Assembly (NCBI GenBank): GCA_035654655.1
Contig: DASRWI010000020.1
Coordinates: forward strand, 35,900-99,899
DNA from: DASRWI01 sp035654655
GTDB taxonomy: Bacteria; Bacteroidota; Ignavibacteria; Ignavibacteriales; Ignavibacteriaceae
Length of the DNA: 64,000 nt
Direction: 5' to 3'
Shown here: piece by piece, positions 50,750 to 60,175 of the stretch
How the letters are laid out: each line of letters opens with the position of its first letter
How positions within the stretch are numbered: position 1 is the first letter of the stretch
Made by a program: the position numbers and the translations under genes
The notes under the pieces: generated by a model
The model's input: only the letters and a program-made list of their open reading frames with translations
What the model was told of the DNA's origin: nothing
Database searches by the model: none

Positions 50750-53734
50750 CTAAACCAATTTCTTTTTAGTTTCAATAATTTTATAGGCTTCCAGAATGTC
50801 ACCAATTTTAATGTCATTATAGTTGGCTAAATTCAATCCGCATTCATAACCTGCATCAACATCTCTAACATCGTCCTTAAATCTCTTCAATGAACCAATT
50901 TCACCTTCGTGAATAACAATTCCATCTCTGATTAATCGAACTTTTGCATTACGTGAAATTTTCCCTTCAAGAACATAACATCCTGCAACTGTACCGAATT
51001 TAGGAACTTTGAATGTATCTCTTATTTCAAGTGATGCAACAACTTCTTCTGATAATAAAGGAGATAATAATCCTTCAAGTGCTGATTTAACTTCGTTAAT
51101 TACATCATAAATAATATTATATAAACGAATATCTACTTTTTGAGTTTCTGCTAATTTACGAGCATTCAAGTTTGGACGAACGTGGAAGCCAATGATAATT
51201 GCATTTGAAGCAGCAGCTAAAAGTACATCACTTTCAGATATACCTCCAACTCCTTTATGAATTACTCTAACGATAACTTCTTCATTAGATAATTTCATTA
51301 ATGAATCAGATAAAGCTTCAACTGAACCATCCACATCACCTTTAACTATAAGAGGAAGCTCTTTAACTCCGCCAATACTAATTTGTTTAGCAATTTCATC
51401 AAGAGTAACATGATGAACTTGTTTTTGGTCCTGTTCTCTCTTAAGCTGAGTTCTCTTAATGCTAATTTCTCTTGCTGTTCTTTCATTTTCGACAACAACA
51501 AAAGTATCACCAGCCTGAGGAGAACCTTCAAAACCAACAACAAGAACAGGAGTACTTGGAGGTGCTTCCTGAACTCTATTCCCTCTTTCATCAAACATTG
51601 CTCTAACTCTACCGTGATGAATACCTGCTACAAAAGGGTCACCAATTCTTAATGTTCCTTTTTGAACAAGAATAGTTGCTGTAATACCTCTGCCTTTATC
51701 AAGTTCAGATTCAACAACAGCACCACGTGCGGCTCTGTTTGGATTGGCTTTAAGGTCTAACAAGTCAGCTTCAAGTAAAATCTTTTCAAGCAATAGTGAA
51801 ACGTTCTTACCGGTCTTTGCAGAAAGTTCAACACTTTGATATTTTCCACCCCAATCTTCAACAAGAATATTTCTGTCACCTAATTGCTGTTTAATTCTAT
51901 CAAGGTTAACACCGGGTTTATCAATTTTATTTATTGCAATTACAATAGGTACATTGGCAGCCTGTGCATGGTTGATAGCTTCAATAGTTTGAGGCATCAC
52001 TGCATCATCAGCTGCTACAACAAGTACTACAATATCAGTTAACTGAGCACCTCTTGCTCTCATTGCAGTAAAAGCTTCGTGACCAGGAGTATCAAGAAAG
52101 GTAATATATTTATTATTACCAACATTCACTCTGTAAGCACCAATATGCTGAGTTATACCGCCTGATTCACCTGCTACTACATTAGTATTTCTAATATAAT
52201 CAAGTAAAGATGTTTTACCGTGGTCAACGTGTCCCATAATTGTTACAACAGGAGAGCGGGATAATAAAGTTTCCTTTTCATCTGGAGTATCTTCTAAAGC
52301 ATCAGCTGTATATTCTTTTTGGAATTCAACTTGAAAACCAAATTCATCCGCAACAAGAGTAATAGTATCTACATCCAATCTCTGATTAATAGATACCATT
52401 ATTCCCATTTGAATACATTTTGAAATTACATCTCCAACTGAAACATTCATTAGGTTAGCTAATTCATTAACAGCAATAAATTCAGTTACATGAATTACTT
52501 TTTCATCAGCAATCTTCTGTTCAAGACGTTTTTCTTCTTCAATTTCTCTTTCTCTTCTTTTCTTCTTACGGGAACTTGCACGTTCTGATGAACCGGAATC
52601 TTCCATGCTTAAAAGAGTCTTACGGATAGATTCTTTAACTTCTTTCTGGTCAATTTCAAATCTTTTAACTTTTTTCTTTTTCTTAACTACAGGAATATCT
52701 TCAACAGTAGTTTCTTTTTTCTTAGCCTTTGGTTTCTTCTTTTTCTTGGCTGCTTCGCTGGCTGCAGAAGATGGTGCAGATGCTTGTGATGGTCTCTTAT
52801 TTTCATCAAGATCGCTAAGAGTTACTTTTTCATAAAATCTTTTTTCGTGTGGTCTTCTATTATCCTGAGGTTGTTCCTGCTTAGGTTTCTCATCCTTCTT
52901 ATCTTCAGGTTTTCTTACATCTTGTCTTCTATCTTCAGGTCTTCTTCTATCTTCAGGTCTTTTGAAAACTTTTTTAGGTTTGCTTAAATCAATTTTACCT
53001 AAAATAGTTAGACCTTTACGTTTACCTGCTTCAGCTTCTTTAGGAGAGATGAAAGCTTTTTCTTCAGATTTTTTATCTTCAATTACAGTTTGCTCTTGGA
53101 TTGCTTCTTCAACAGGAGCATCCTTCTTAACTTCTTCAAGAATTGGATTAGCTTCAGGAATAGGACGAACCTGGCTTTCTTCCTTAACTTCCTCAATCAT
53201 TTGTTCTTTAATCGCTTCAGGAAGAGGTTCTTTTTTTATTATTTCAACATTTTCTTCAGAAACATTTTCAACTTCAGACTTTAATTCTAATGGTTGGTCT
53301 TCAGGAATAACAACAATGGGAATATCTTCAGGTTTTTTATCTAAAACAGTTACCTCAAAAATTTCTTCAGGTATAAACTCAATTGGTTTATCAATTTCAG
53401 GCTGTACCATTTCCTCAAATTCCTGAATTTCCTGTTCAATCTCCTCCTTAACAGGCACAACTGGAGCTTCCTCTTTAGCTGCCGGTTTTTTCTCTTCTTT
53501 TTCAGGACGTTTTTTAGCAAGCTCAGCTACTTTTTTATAATGCTTTTCAGCTTTTTCAATATCCTTTTTGAAATGATTATTGATATCAGTTATCATTTCA
53601 TCGGAAAGGATTGACTGAATAGTTTTAACTGCATGATTCTTCTTTTGAAGAAATTCAAGCAGTTGCTCAGCTGATAAGTTTACTTCCGATGCGAACTTGT
53701 ATATTCTTAATTTTTTTGATTTGGTATCTGTCAT
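50750..53734 (-). CDS. infB: translation initiation factor IF-2
   Basis: 994 residues. The N-terminus (about 1-60) is an IF2 N-domain (KFASEVNLSAEQLLEFLQKK). It is followed by a long low-complexity linker of Glu/Lys/Pro runs (about 80-400) and a second IF2_N (VTEFIAVNELANLMNVSVGD). The G domain has G1 GHVDHGKT (501-508), DTPGH, NKID and the C1/C2 domains bind fMet-tRNA. The start fits, 17 bases after nusA. The linker is the expected size for Bacteroidota and may be poorly conserved. Confidence 0.97.
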   Translation of the reverse strand: MTDTKSKKLRIYKFASEVNLSAEQLLEFLQKKNHAVKTIQSILSDEMITDINNHFKKDIEKAEKHYKKVAELAKKRPEKEEKKPAAKEEAPVVPVKEEIEQEIQEFEEMVQPEIDKPIEFIPEEIFEVTVLDKKPEDIPIVVIPEDQPLELKSEVENVSEENVEIIKKEPLPEAIKEQMIEEVKEESQVRPIPEANPILEEVKKDAPVEEAIQEQTVIEDKKSEEKAFISPKEAEAGKRKGLTILGKIDLSKPKKVFKRPEDRRRPEDRRQDVRKPEDKKDEKPKQEQPQDNRRPHEKRFYEKVTLSDLDENKRPSQASAPSSAASEAAKKKKKPKAKKKETTVEDIPVVKKKKKVKRFEIDQKEVKESIRKTLLSMEDSGSSERASSRKKKRREREIEEEKRLEQKIADEKVIHVTEFIAVNELANLMNVSVGDVISKCIQMGIMVSINQRLDVDTITLVADEFGFQVEFQKEYTADALEDTPDEKETLLSRSPVVTIMGHVDHGKTSLLDYIRNTNVVAGESGGITQHIGAYRVNVGNNKYITFLDTPGHEAFTAMRARGAQLTDIVVLVVAADDAVMPQTIEAINHAQAANVPIVIAINKIDKPGVNLDRIKQQLGDRNILVEDWGGKYQSVELSAKTGKNVSLLLEKILLEADLLDLKANPNRAARGAVVESELDKGRGITATILVQKGTLRIGDPFVAGIHHGRVRAMFDERGNRVQEAPPSTPVLVVGFEGSPQAGDTFVVVENERTAREISIKRTQLKREQDQKQVHHVTLDEIAKQISIGGVKELPLIVKGDVDGSVEALSDSLMKLSNEEVIVRVIHKGVGGISESDVLLAAASNAIIIGFHVRPNLNARKLAETQKVDIRLYNIIYDVINEVKSALEGLLSPLLSEEVVASLEIRDTFKVPKFGTVAGCYVLEGKISRNAKVRLIRDGIVIHEGEIGSLKRFKDDVRDVDAGYECGLNLANYNDIKIGDILEAYKIIETKKKLV

Positions 53735-53751
53735 ATTTACCCGGTTTTATC

Positions 53752-54999
53752 CTATTCCTCATCTTCAAATTGAGATTTAATCATTTCTAAAATCTCGGTT
53801 ATTTTCTCTTCGCTTAGTCCTTCAATTTCCTTAAGTTTCTCAGGCCCAGCCATAAGAACTTCAACAGCAGTATCATAACGATGATTGATGAGAAGTTCAT
53901 AAACTTCTTCGCCTAATTCTTCTTTAAGGTCAATCAATTCAATATCTTCTTCATATTCTTCAAATGGTTTAGCTTCACGGATGATATCAATTTCATAACC
54001 TGTAAGCTTCATCGCCAATCTTATATTAACACCATTTCTACCAACTATCAATGATACCTGATCTGAATCAGCATTAACAGTTGCTTTTTTGTTTTTCGTA
54101 TCAACTTCAATTTTCTTTAATTTAGCAGGAGCAAGTGATCTTTGGATAAACACTACAGGGTCTTCTGAGTAATTTACAACGTCGATATTCTCATTGTTTA
54201 ATTCTCTAACTATAGCGTGGATACGAACACCCTTCATACCAACGCAAGCTCCAACTGCATCAATTCTATTATCCTGAGATTCAACAGCTACCTTAGCTCT
54301 TTCACCAGGTTCTCTGGCGATAGATTTAATTTCAATAATTCCATCATAAATTTCCGGAATTTCAATTTCAAATAATCTTCTTAAGAACATATTATCTGAA
54401 CGTGAAATAATAATAGCAGGACCTGTTGTCCCTTTTTTCACTTCTTTTACTATGGCACGTATTGTTTCACCTTTTTTATATCTTTCAAAAGGTATCTGTT
54501 CGTTACGTGGTAATGAAAGTTCATTCTTATTATGGTTAACAAGAATATCATTTTTTCTAATCTGATAAATATCACCAACAACAATTTCACCGAGAAGGTC
54601 TTTATATTCGTTGTAGATATTATCTTTTTCTAATTCTCTAATTCTTTGATTAAGGTTTTGTTTAGCAAGGGTAACAAGTCTTCTTCCAAGAGATGCAAGT
54701 TGAATTTTTTCTACATAATCATCACCTACTTCAAGTTCATCTTCATTACCTTTTGAATTAACTTCATCGAGGCTGATTTGTACATTAGGATTTTCGACAA
54801 CGTCAACTATTTCACGTTCAAGAAATATTTCTATATCGCCTCTATCCATATTTACAACTACATCATATTTGGCTTCTTCTCCATATTTTTTACGGATAAG
54901 AAGTCCAAATATATCTTCAAGAATAGCTGCAAGCATATCTTTATCTATACTTTTATCCTTCGCTGTTTGCGAAAAGGAATCAACTATGTCAGAATTCAT
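53752..54999 (-). CDS. nusA: transcription termination/antitermination factor NusA
   Basis: 415 residues. N-terminal RNAP-binding domain (about 1-125), S1 domain (GEIVVGDIYQIRKNDILV), KH1 and KH2 (VGACVGMKGVRIHAIVRELNNENIDVV, LIVGRNGVNIRLAMKLTGYEIDI) and an acidic C-terminal helix-hairpin-helix region. It regulates pausing, termination and antitermination. It follows rimP by 11 bases and precedes infB by 17. Confidence 0.97.
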   Translation of the reverse strand: MNSDIVDSFSQTAKDKSIDKDMLAAILEDIFGLLIRKKYGEEAKYDVVVNMDRGDIEIFLEREIVDVVENPNVQISLDEVNSKGNEDELEVGDDYVEKIQLASLGRRLVTLAKQNLNQRIRELEKDNIYNEYKDLLGEIVVGDIYQIRKNDILVNHNKNELSLPRNEQIPFERYKKGETIRAIVKEVKKGTTGPAIIISRSDNMFLRRLFEIEIPEIYDGIIEIKSIAREPGERAKVAVESQDNRIDAVGACVGMKGVRIHAIVRELNNENIDVVNYSEDPVVFIQRSLAPAKLKKIEVDTKNKKATVNADSDQVSLIVGRNGVNIRLAMKLTGYEIDIIREAKPFEEYEEDIELIDLKEELGEEVYELLINHRYDTAVEVLMAGPEKLKEIEGLSEEKITEILEMIKSQFEDEE

Positions 55000-55010
55000 T
55001 CGAATCTCCT

Positions 55011-55466
55011 TTATGAAAAACTAATAATTACTATCGCTTTTGTTATGTTATTAAAATTTACTATTACTTCTTGTTTTTTGTCTGACTCAAAAGTAAGGTT
55101 TTCACCATCAACATTTAATAATTTTCCCTTCATTTTGATGACTTGCTCACCCAGTTTGTAATCTACCTCAAACTTCCTGTTAATGTGCTTATGATATTGT
55201 TTCAGGTAAATTAGAGGTCTTTCTACACCGGGAGAAGAAACATCCAGACGGTACTTTGCATTAGGAAGCATTTCTGATAATTCGGTATTTATTTCACGGC
55301 TTACTAACGCGCAATCTTCTGCCGATACGTTTTTTTCACCATCAATATAAATTTCAAATACACGGTTTTGTTCGCTGCCTCTAACAATAAGGTCTATCAG
55401 AAAAAAACCGTTTTTTTCAGCAGTATTAAGAGCTATTGACCTTATTTTTTCGTTAAGTGTATTCAT
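55011..55466 (-). CDS. rimP: ribosome maturation factor RimP
   Basis: 151 residues: FFLIDLIVRGSEQNRVFEIYIDGEKNVSAEDCALVSREINTEL, then YRLDVSSPGVERPL (the RimP signature). It assembles the 30S 3' domain early. The ATG at 55466 lies just after a terminator-like hairpin, which is unusual and may affect expression. It is the first gene of the nusA operon. Confidence 0.96.
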   Translation of the reverse strand: MNTLNEKIRSIALNTAEKNGFFLIDLIVRGSEQNRVFEIYIDGEKNVSAEDCALVSREINTELSEMLPNAKYRLDVSSPGVERPLIYLKQYHKHINRKFEVDYKLGEQVIKMKGKLLNVDGENLTFESDKKQEVIVNFNNITKAIVIISFS

Positions 55467-55470
55467 AAAT

Positions 55471-55493
55471 AAAAAATGCCCTTATTGAGGGCA
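55471..55493 (-). promoter_or_regulatory. terminator-like hairpin abutting the rimP start codon
   Basis: On the minus strand TGCCCT (55493-55488), a 5-base loop and AGGGCA (55482-55477) form a 6-bp stem followed by T6 (55476-55471). Only four bases separate the T tract from the rimP ATG. The efflux operon upstream already has another hairpin at 55566-55591, so this may be an attenuator or translational switch in the rimP-nusA leader rather than a plain terminator. Confidence 0.6.
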
Positions 55494-55565
55494 CCAAAAA
55501 TTACAGTTAATAAAATTACTTATATTTTATTAGATAAGCAAGGAATGTAAATATGGGTATAAACG

Positions 55566-55591
55566 AAAAGCGACAGTTTAATATCGCTTTT
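55566..55591 (-). terminator. probable terminator of the efflux operon
   Basis: On the minus strand AAAAGCGA (55591-55584) and TCGCTTTT (55573-55566) form a perfect 8-bp stem with a 10-base loop. The T-rich arm ends the stem and is followed by CGTTTAT. It lies 12 bases after the stop of the PG0541-type gene. Confidence 0.65.
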
Positions 55592-55603
55592 GTTTACTTT
55601 TAA

Positions 55604-55903
55604 TTATAATATTCTTTCAACAGGGATTTGGAAAATTCTTATTTTATCATCAGTTCTATGGATTTCCCTATTCACTGCATCTACTTCATTAATCAATTTT
55701 TCCAAAGATTCTTCATCGCTGAATCCGATCATTCTAACGTGATTGAATCCTGGAAATGAACGACTACCTAAATGAGCATCTGTATTATGCCCTTTTCCTT
55801 TAACATCTTCCCATTTCGTAAAATAATCTATTCCAACAGCTTTTTGAATTACATCAACTCTATCGTCAAGAACATCATGATAAACCATAAAGACGATTTT
55901 CAT
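55604..55903 (-). CDS. PG0541-type, PII-like transporter-associated protein
   Basis: 99 residues. It starts MKIVFMVYHDVLDDRVDVIQKAVGIDYFTKWEDVKGKGHNTDAHLGSRSFPGFNHVRMIGFSD and ends IRIFQIPVERIL. This matches the small PG0541-type proteins encoded next to RND efflux pumps in Bacteroidota. The fold is expected to be ferredoxin-like, close to PII/CutA. It lies 16 bases downstream of the RND permease gene, on its mRNA, and may sense a substrate or regulate the pump (inference). Confidence 0.85.
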   Translation of the reverse strand: MKIVFMVYHDVLDDRVDVIQKAVGIDYFTKWEDVKGKGHNTDAHLGSRSFPGFNHVRMIGFSDEESLEKLINEVDAVNREIHRTDDKIRIFQIPVERIL

Positions 55904-55919
55904 TGTTGATCCTTTCGAT

Positions 55920-58900
55920 TTATTTTTCTAATAAAGGAGCTTCTTTAACTTCTTGTTCTTTTGTTCTTTTTCTTTTTGGTAATAATTTTTTAAAGAAAAC
56001 GAATACTCTTGATTGTCCAAGGTCATCCAATATAGAATAAACAACCGGCACTACATACAATGTTAATAAAGTTGATGTAATTAATCCACCAATAACTGCC
56101 TGTCCCATTGATGAACGGAATTCAGAACCTTCACCCAATCCAAGAGCAACAGGTAACATACCGAAAATCATTGCAAAGGTAGTCATTAAAATTGGACGTA
56201 ACCTTGTTGGTCCTGCTTTAACCAAAGCATCGTGTCTGTTCATTCCTCTGTCACGAAGTACATTTGTAAAGTCGACAAGCAAGATACCGTTCTTAGTTAC
56301 AAGACCCATCAACATTATTATACCAATCATTGACATAATGGACATTGAACTATTGAACAACAACAAGAATAAAACAGCACCGATTAAGGACATAGGTAAA
56401 GCTAACATTATCGCAAAAGGATGACTAAAGCTTTCGAACTGAGCCGCCAATACAATGTATACGAACAGAATAGCAAGCATCAAAGAAAGAAGCATATCAA
56501 TCATAGAATCTGCAGCCATTTCACCTTGACCTACAACCTTAACAGTGTATCCTGCAGGTAAATTCATATTGCCTATTTCTTTTTGTACAGGTCCAATTAC
56601 TTCACCTAACAATCTGCCTGAAAGGTTAGCATCTATTCTTATTTCTTTTTGACGGTCATATCTGTTAATCTGAGAAGGACCAAAACCTGTTGTAATATTT
56701 GCAATATCAGAAACAGGAACCAAAGTTGTTTGATTAGTTTTGTTACCTTTTAATGATAAAGAAGAAATACTTGAGATATTATTTCTATCTTCAGGATTAA
56801 GAATAACTCTAACATCAATCTGGTCTTCACCTTCCTGATAATTGGTAGCAACATAGCCATCAACCATAGCTCTAATACTTGATGCCAGACTTAATGGATT
56901 AACACCAAGGTCAGCAGCTTTTTCTCTATCAATATTTATTTTAACTTCAGGTTTAGAAAGTTCAAGAGAATTATCAACATCAACTGCACCTGGAGTTGAC
57001 TTTAATATTTGTTCAACATTATCTGCAATTCTTTTTAAGGAATCAAGATTAGGACCTCTTACAGAGAACTGAACAGGTTTACCATTACCGGCTTCTCCCT
57101 CGACATTAAAAGCGAATGTTGCACCAGGAATATATTTTACTTTATTCCTTAGGTAACTCATAATTTCAACATCAGAGCGTTCTCTTTCACTTTTCTTTTT
57201 TAATTTTACTAATATATTACCTGTAGTTACAGGATTGTTTGCAGAACCTATTGTTGTAAGAATATTATTTACTTCAGGTAATTTTCTTAATTCAGTTTCA
57301 ACCTGAGCACAGATATTGCTTGTCTGATTTAAAGAACTTCCAGGAGCTGACTTTATAGCAACAAAGAATTCACTTCTATCAGAACTTGGTAAAAATTCTG
57401 AACCTAAAAATCCCATTAAGAAAAATGAAAATATAAATAATGCTATTGAACCTATTACAATTACTTTTTTATGCAATAAGGACCAATTTAATGAACGGGC
57501 ATATTTACCACTCCACCATTCAAAGAAGTGATTAAAATAAAATAATCCCTTTTGAAATAAATTACCTTCTTTATTTAATTTTTCATCTTCTCTCTTTAAC
57601 CATCTGGAAGAAAGCATTGGAGTTAAAGTAAAAGCTACGAACAATGAAACTAAAACTGCTGATGCAATTGTAATTCCAAATTCATAGAAAAATCTTCCTA
57701 CAATACCTTTCATAAAAGCAATAGGTACGAATACTGCAACAAGTGTAAATGTTGTTGCAAGAACTGCAAGACCAATTTCATCCGACGCTGATTTTGCAGC
57801 CTCCATTGGAGTTTCACCTTCATCCATATGCCGGTAAATATTTTCTATAACTACAATAGCATCATCAATCAACAAACCAACCGCCAAAGATAATGCAAGC
57901 AAGGACATCATATTCAATGTAAAATCAAGAGCGTACATAATGATAAAACTTGCAATAATAGATGTAGGCAAGGCAATTGCACTTATTAAAGTTGCACGCA
58001 GGTTTGCAAGGAACAGGAAGATTACAATAACTGCAAGAATACTTCCGTACAAAATATCAAAAAGCACATCGTTAATAGCATCTTCAATAAATGTACTATT
58101 ATCCTGAGCAACTACTATTTTTATATCTGATGGTAATTCTTTATCAAGTTTTTCAACTTGTTTCTTTACCTCTTCAGCAACTTTAACGGTATTACTGCCT
58201 GACTGCTTTACAATTTCCAGACCTACAGCAGTTTTTCCATTTAGTCTTGTTAAACTTTTCTGTTCTTTTATGCCATCAACAACTTTTGCAACATCGTATA
58301 AGTAAACAGGAATACCACCAGGATGAGCAACAATTACATTATTAAAGTCTTCTACTTTCTTAAATTTACCCATAGTTCTAAGAGTAACTTGCTTAGTATC
58401 TTCAGTTAAATTACCACCAGGTATTTCAACATTGGAAGCACCAATACTCATAGCAACATCTTGAATAGATAAGTTATAAGACTGCAATTTTGCAGCATCA
58501 ACTTCAATCTGAACTTCTCTTTCAGCACCACCCACTAAGTTTACAGCACCAACACCCGGAATGTTTTCCAATCTTTTCTGGATTACATTCTTAGTAAATG
58601 TTGTAATCTCCTTTGTATCTCTTTCACCTGAAACGGATAAAGAAATAATAGGCATTACTGAAGGGTCATATCTTTTAATAACCGGAGCTTCAACATCAGT
58701 CGGAAGCTGGGATATAATACTTGCAACATTTTCACGAACGTCCTGTGCAGCTAATTTACCATCTACTTCAAGTTTGAATGCAATTAAAACAACAGAAACA
58801 TTTTCCTGTGAATAAGATTGAACGTAGTCTATACCTTCAACGGTATTAACAGCGTCTTCAATTTTTTTAGTAACATCACTTTCAATTTGTTCAGGACCTG

Positions 58901-59060
58901 CACCCGGAAGTACAGTGGTAACCACTACGAAAGGGAAGTCTATTTTTGGAAAAAGATCCACATTTAATTGAGTATACGAATACAGACCAAGCACAACCAA
59001 CGCAGCTATCATCATAGTAGCAAATACGGGACGCTTTATAGAAACATCAGCTAACTTCAT
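55920..59060 (-). CDS. RND multidrug/solute efflux permease (HAE1-like)
   Basis: 1046 residues with 12 membrane helices and two large periplasmic loops. It begins MKLADVSIKRPVFATMMIAALVVLGLYSY. TM4 has the proton-relay pair VGLLIDDAIVVIENIYRHM. The C-terminal part has SFSHPFAIMLALPMSLIGA and MGLVTKNGILLVDFTN. It exports compounds using the proton gradient together with the MFP and TolC genes upstream. No clear heavy-metal (CusA-type) methionine set is seen, so HAE1 is favoured. Confidence 0.95.
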   Translation of the reverse strand: MKLADVSIKRPVFATMMIAALVVLGLYSYTQLNVDLFPKIDFPFVVVTTVLPGAGPEQIESDVTKKIEDAVNTVEGIDYVQSYSQENVSVVLIAFKLEVDGKLAAQDVRENVASIISQLPTDVEAPVIKRYDPSVMPIISLSVSGERDTKEITTFTKNVIQKRLENIPGVGAVNLVGGAEREVQIEVDAAKLQSYNLSIQDVAMSIGASNVEIPGGNLTEDTKQVTLRTMGKFKKVEDFNNVIVAHPGGIPVYLYDVAKVVDGIKEQKSLTRLNGKTAVGLEIVKQSGSNTVKVAEEVKKQVEKLDKELPSDIKIVVAQDNSTFIEDAINDVLFDILYGSILAVIVIFLFLANLRATLISAIALPTSIIASFIIMYALDFTLNMMSLLALSLAVGLLIDDAIVVIENIYRHMDEGETPMEAAKSASDEIGLAVLATTFTLVAVFVPIAFMKGIVGRFFYEFGITIASAVLVSLFVAFTLTPMLSSRWLKREDEKLNKEGNLFQKGLFYFNHFFEWWSGKYARSLNWSLLHKKVIVIGSIALFIFSFFLMGFLGSEFLPSSDRSEFFVAIKSAPGSSLNQTSNICAQVETELRKLPEVNNILTTIGSANNPVTTGNILVKLKKKSERERSDVEIMSYLRNKVKYIPGATFAFNVEGEAGNGKPVQFSVRGPNLDSLKRIADNVEQILKSTPGAVDVDNSLELSKPEVKINIDREKAADLGVNPLSLASSIRAMVDGYVATNYQEGEDQIDVRVILNPEDRNNISSISSLSLKGNKTNQTTLVPVSDIANITTGFGPSQINRYDRQKEIRIDANLSGRLLGEVIGPVQKEIGNMNLPAGYTVKVVGQGEMAADSMIDMLLSLMLAILFVYIVLAAQFESFSHPFAIMLALPMSLIGAVLFLLLFNSSMSIMSMIGIIMLMGLVTKNGILLVDFTNVLRDRGMNRHDALVKAGPTRLRPILMTTFAMIFGMLPVALGLGEGSEFRSSMGQAVIGGLITSTLLTLYVVPVVYSILDDLGQSRVFVFFKKLLPKRKRTKEQEVKEAPLLEK

Positions 59061-59091
59061 AATAATTCCTTTTTAATCATAAATAATCAAA

Positions 59092-60147
59092 TTATTTATT
59101 AGCTATATAAACCGCTTTACCATCTTTTAGATTGTTAACACCTAAGGTTACAACTTTATCACCCTTGTTTAATCCACTGGTCACTTCGGTAAAATTACCG
59201 CTTGAAATACCGGTTTTGATTTCTTTTAATTGAACTTTATTATTAACAACAACATAAACAGAATTTTTATCGCCATCTTTGACAATTGATTCATTTGGAA
59301 TTGTCAATGAGCCTTTTTGAGTGCTTAAATTTACCCTAACTCTTCCGAACATTCCCGGTTTAAACCATCTGTCAGAAGTATTTTGAAAAGCCGCTTTAAC
59401 TTCAAATGAACGTGATTGAACATTAGCGGAACGGTTTATTTCCTCAATTTTACCCTTCATTATTAATTCAGGTCTCAAATCTGAAAATACTTCAACTTGC
59501 TGCCCTTGTCTTAAAGAAGCTAATTCACTTTCTCCAGCATTAAAGATTGCCTTCATTGTTCCAATGTTTGCTACAGTAACAAGAACTGCTCCTGGTTGAG
59601 CTAAGTCTCCGGTACTAACATTAATTGAAGTAACAACCCCTGAAATAGGAGCAGTTAAATTTACAGTGTTATTAGCGGCATCATAATTAGCTTTAGCAAC
59701 ATTGTATTGAGTTTGTACACCATCCAACATTTGCTGAGAAATTGCTCCTTCACCATAAAGGTTTTTCATTCTTTGTAAATCTTTTTCTGCATTTTCAAAA
59801 GCAGCTTTGGACTGGTAATACATTGAAGAGCCGCCTGATTTATCAAGCTGAATAATAACCTGACCTCTTGAAACGTTAGAACCAACTTTAACATTTATTC
59901 CAATAATTCTTTCAGGAATTTTTGTTACAATATTTGCTTGTTCAACACCTTCTAATGAACCTGAATAAGTTTTAGTTACACTAAGGTCCTGAACACCAAC
60001 CTCAATAACATTAACAGCAACAGTATCTTCAACTGATGCTTTCATTTCCTGTTTTGCATCATCTTTTTTATTACCGCATCCAACTAAAGAGGCAGATATA
60101 AAAACTAAAAATAAAAAGCTTAATAACTTTATATTTATTTTATTCAT
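59092..60147 (-). CDS. efflux RND periplasmic adaptor (MFP) lipoprotein
   Basis: 351 residues with a lipoprotein signal ending SASLVGC (Cys24). The barrel-sandwich hybrid domain has ANIVTKIPERIIGINVKVGSNVSRGQVIIQLD, an alpha hairpin (about 105-150), the second half with APISGVVTSINVSTGDLAQPG and the membrane-proximal beta domain. It links the RND pump to TolC. It is separated by 31 bases from the permease gene and 28 from the tolC-like gene. Confidence 0.95.
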   Translation of the reverse strand: MNKINIKLLSFLFLVFISASLVGCGNKKDDAKQEMKASVEDTVAVNVIEVGVQDLSVTKTYSGSLEGVEQANIVTKIPERIIGINVKVGSNVSRGQVIIQLDKSGGSSMYYQSKAAFENAEKDLQRMKNLYGEGAISQQMLDGVQTQYNVAKANYDAANNTVNLTAPISGVVTSINVSTGDLAQPGAVLVTVANIGTMKAIFNAGESELASLRQGQQVEVFSDLRPELIMKGKIEEINRSANVQSRSFEVKAAFQNTSDRWFKPGMFGRVRVNLSTQKGSLTIPNESIVKDGDKNSVYVVVNNKVQLKEIKTGISSGNFTEVTSGLNKGDKVVTLGVNNLKDGKAVYIANK

Positions 60148-60175
60148 TTTTTTAATATTCTCCTGATTTCAAAAT

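Noticed and set aside
50750..53734. Antisense open frames over infB
   Set aside because: The low-complexity Glu/Lys linker produces long antisense frames; IF-2 motifs on the minus strand are unambiguous.
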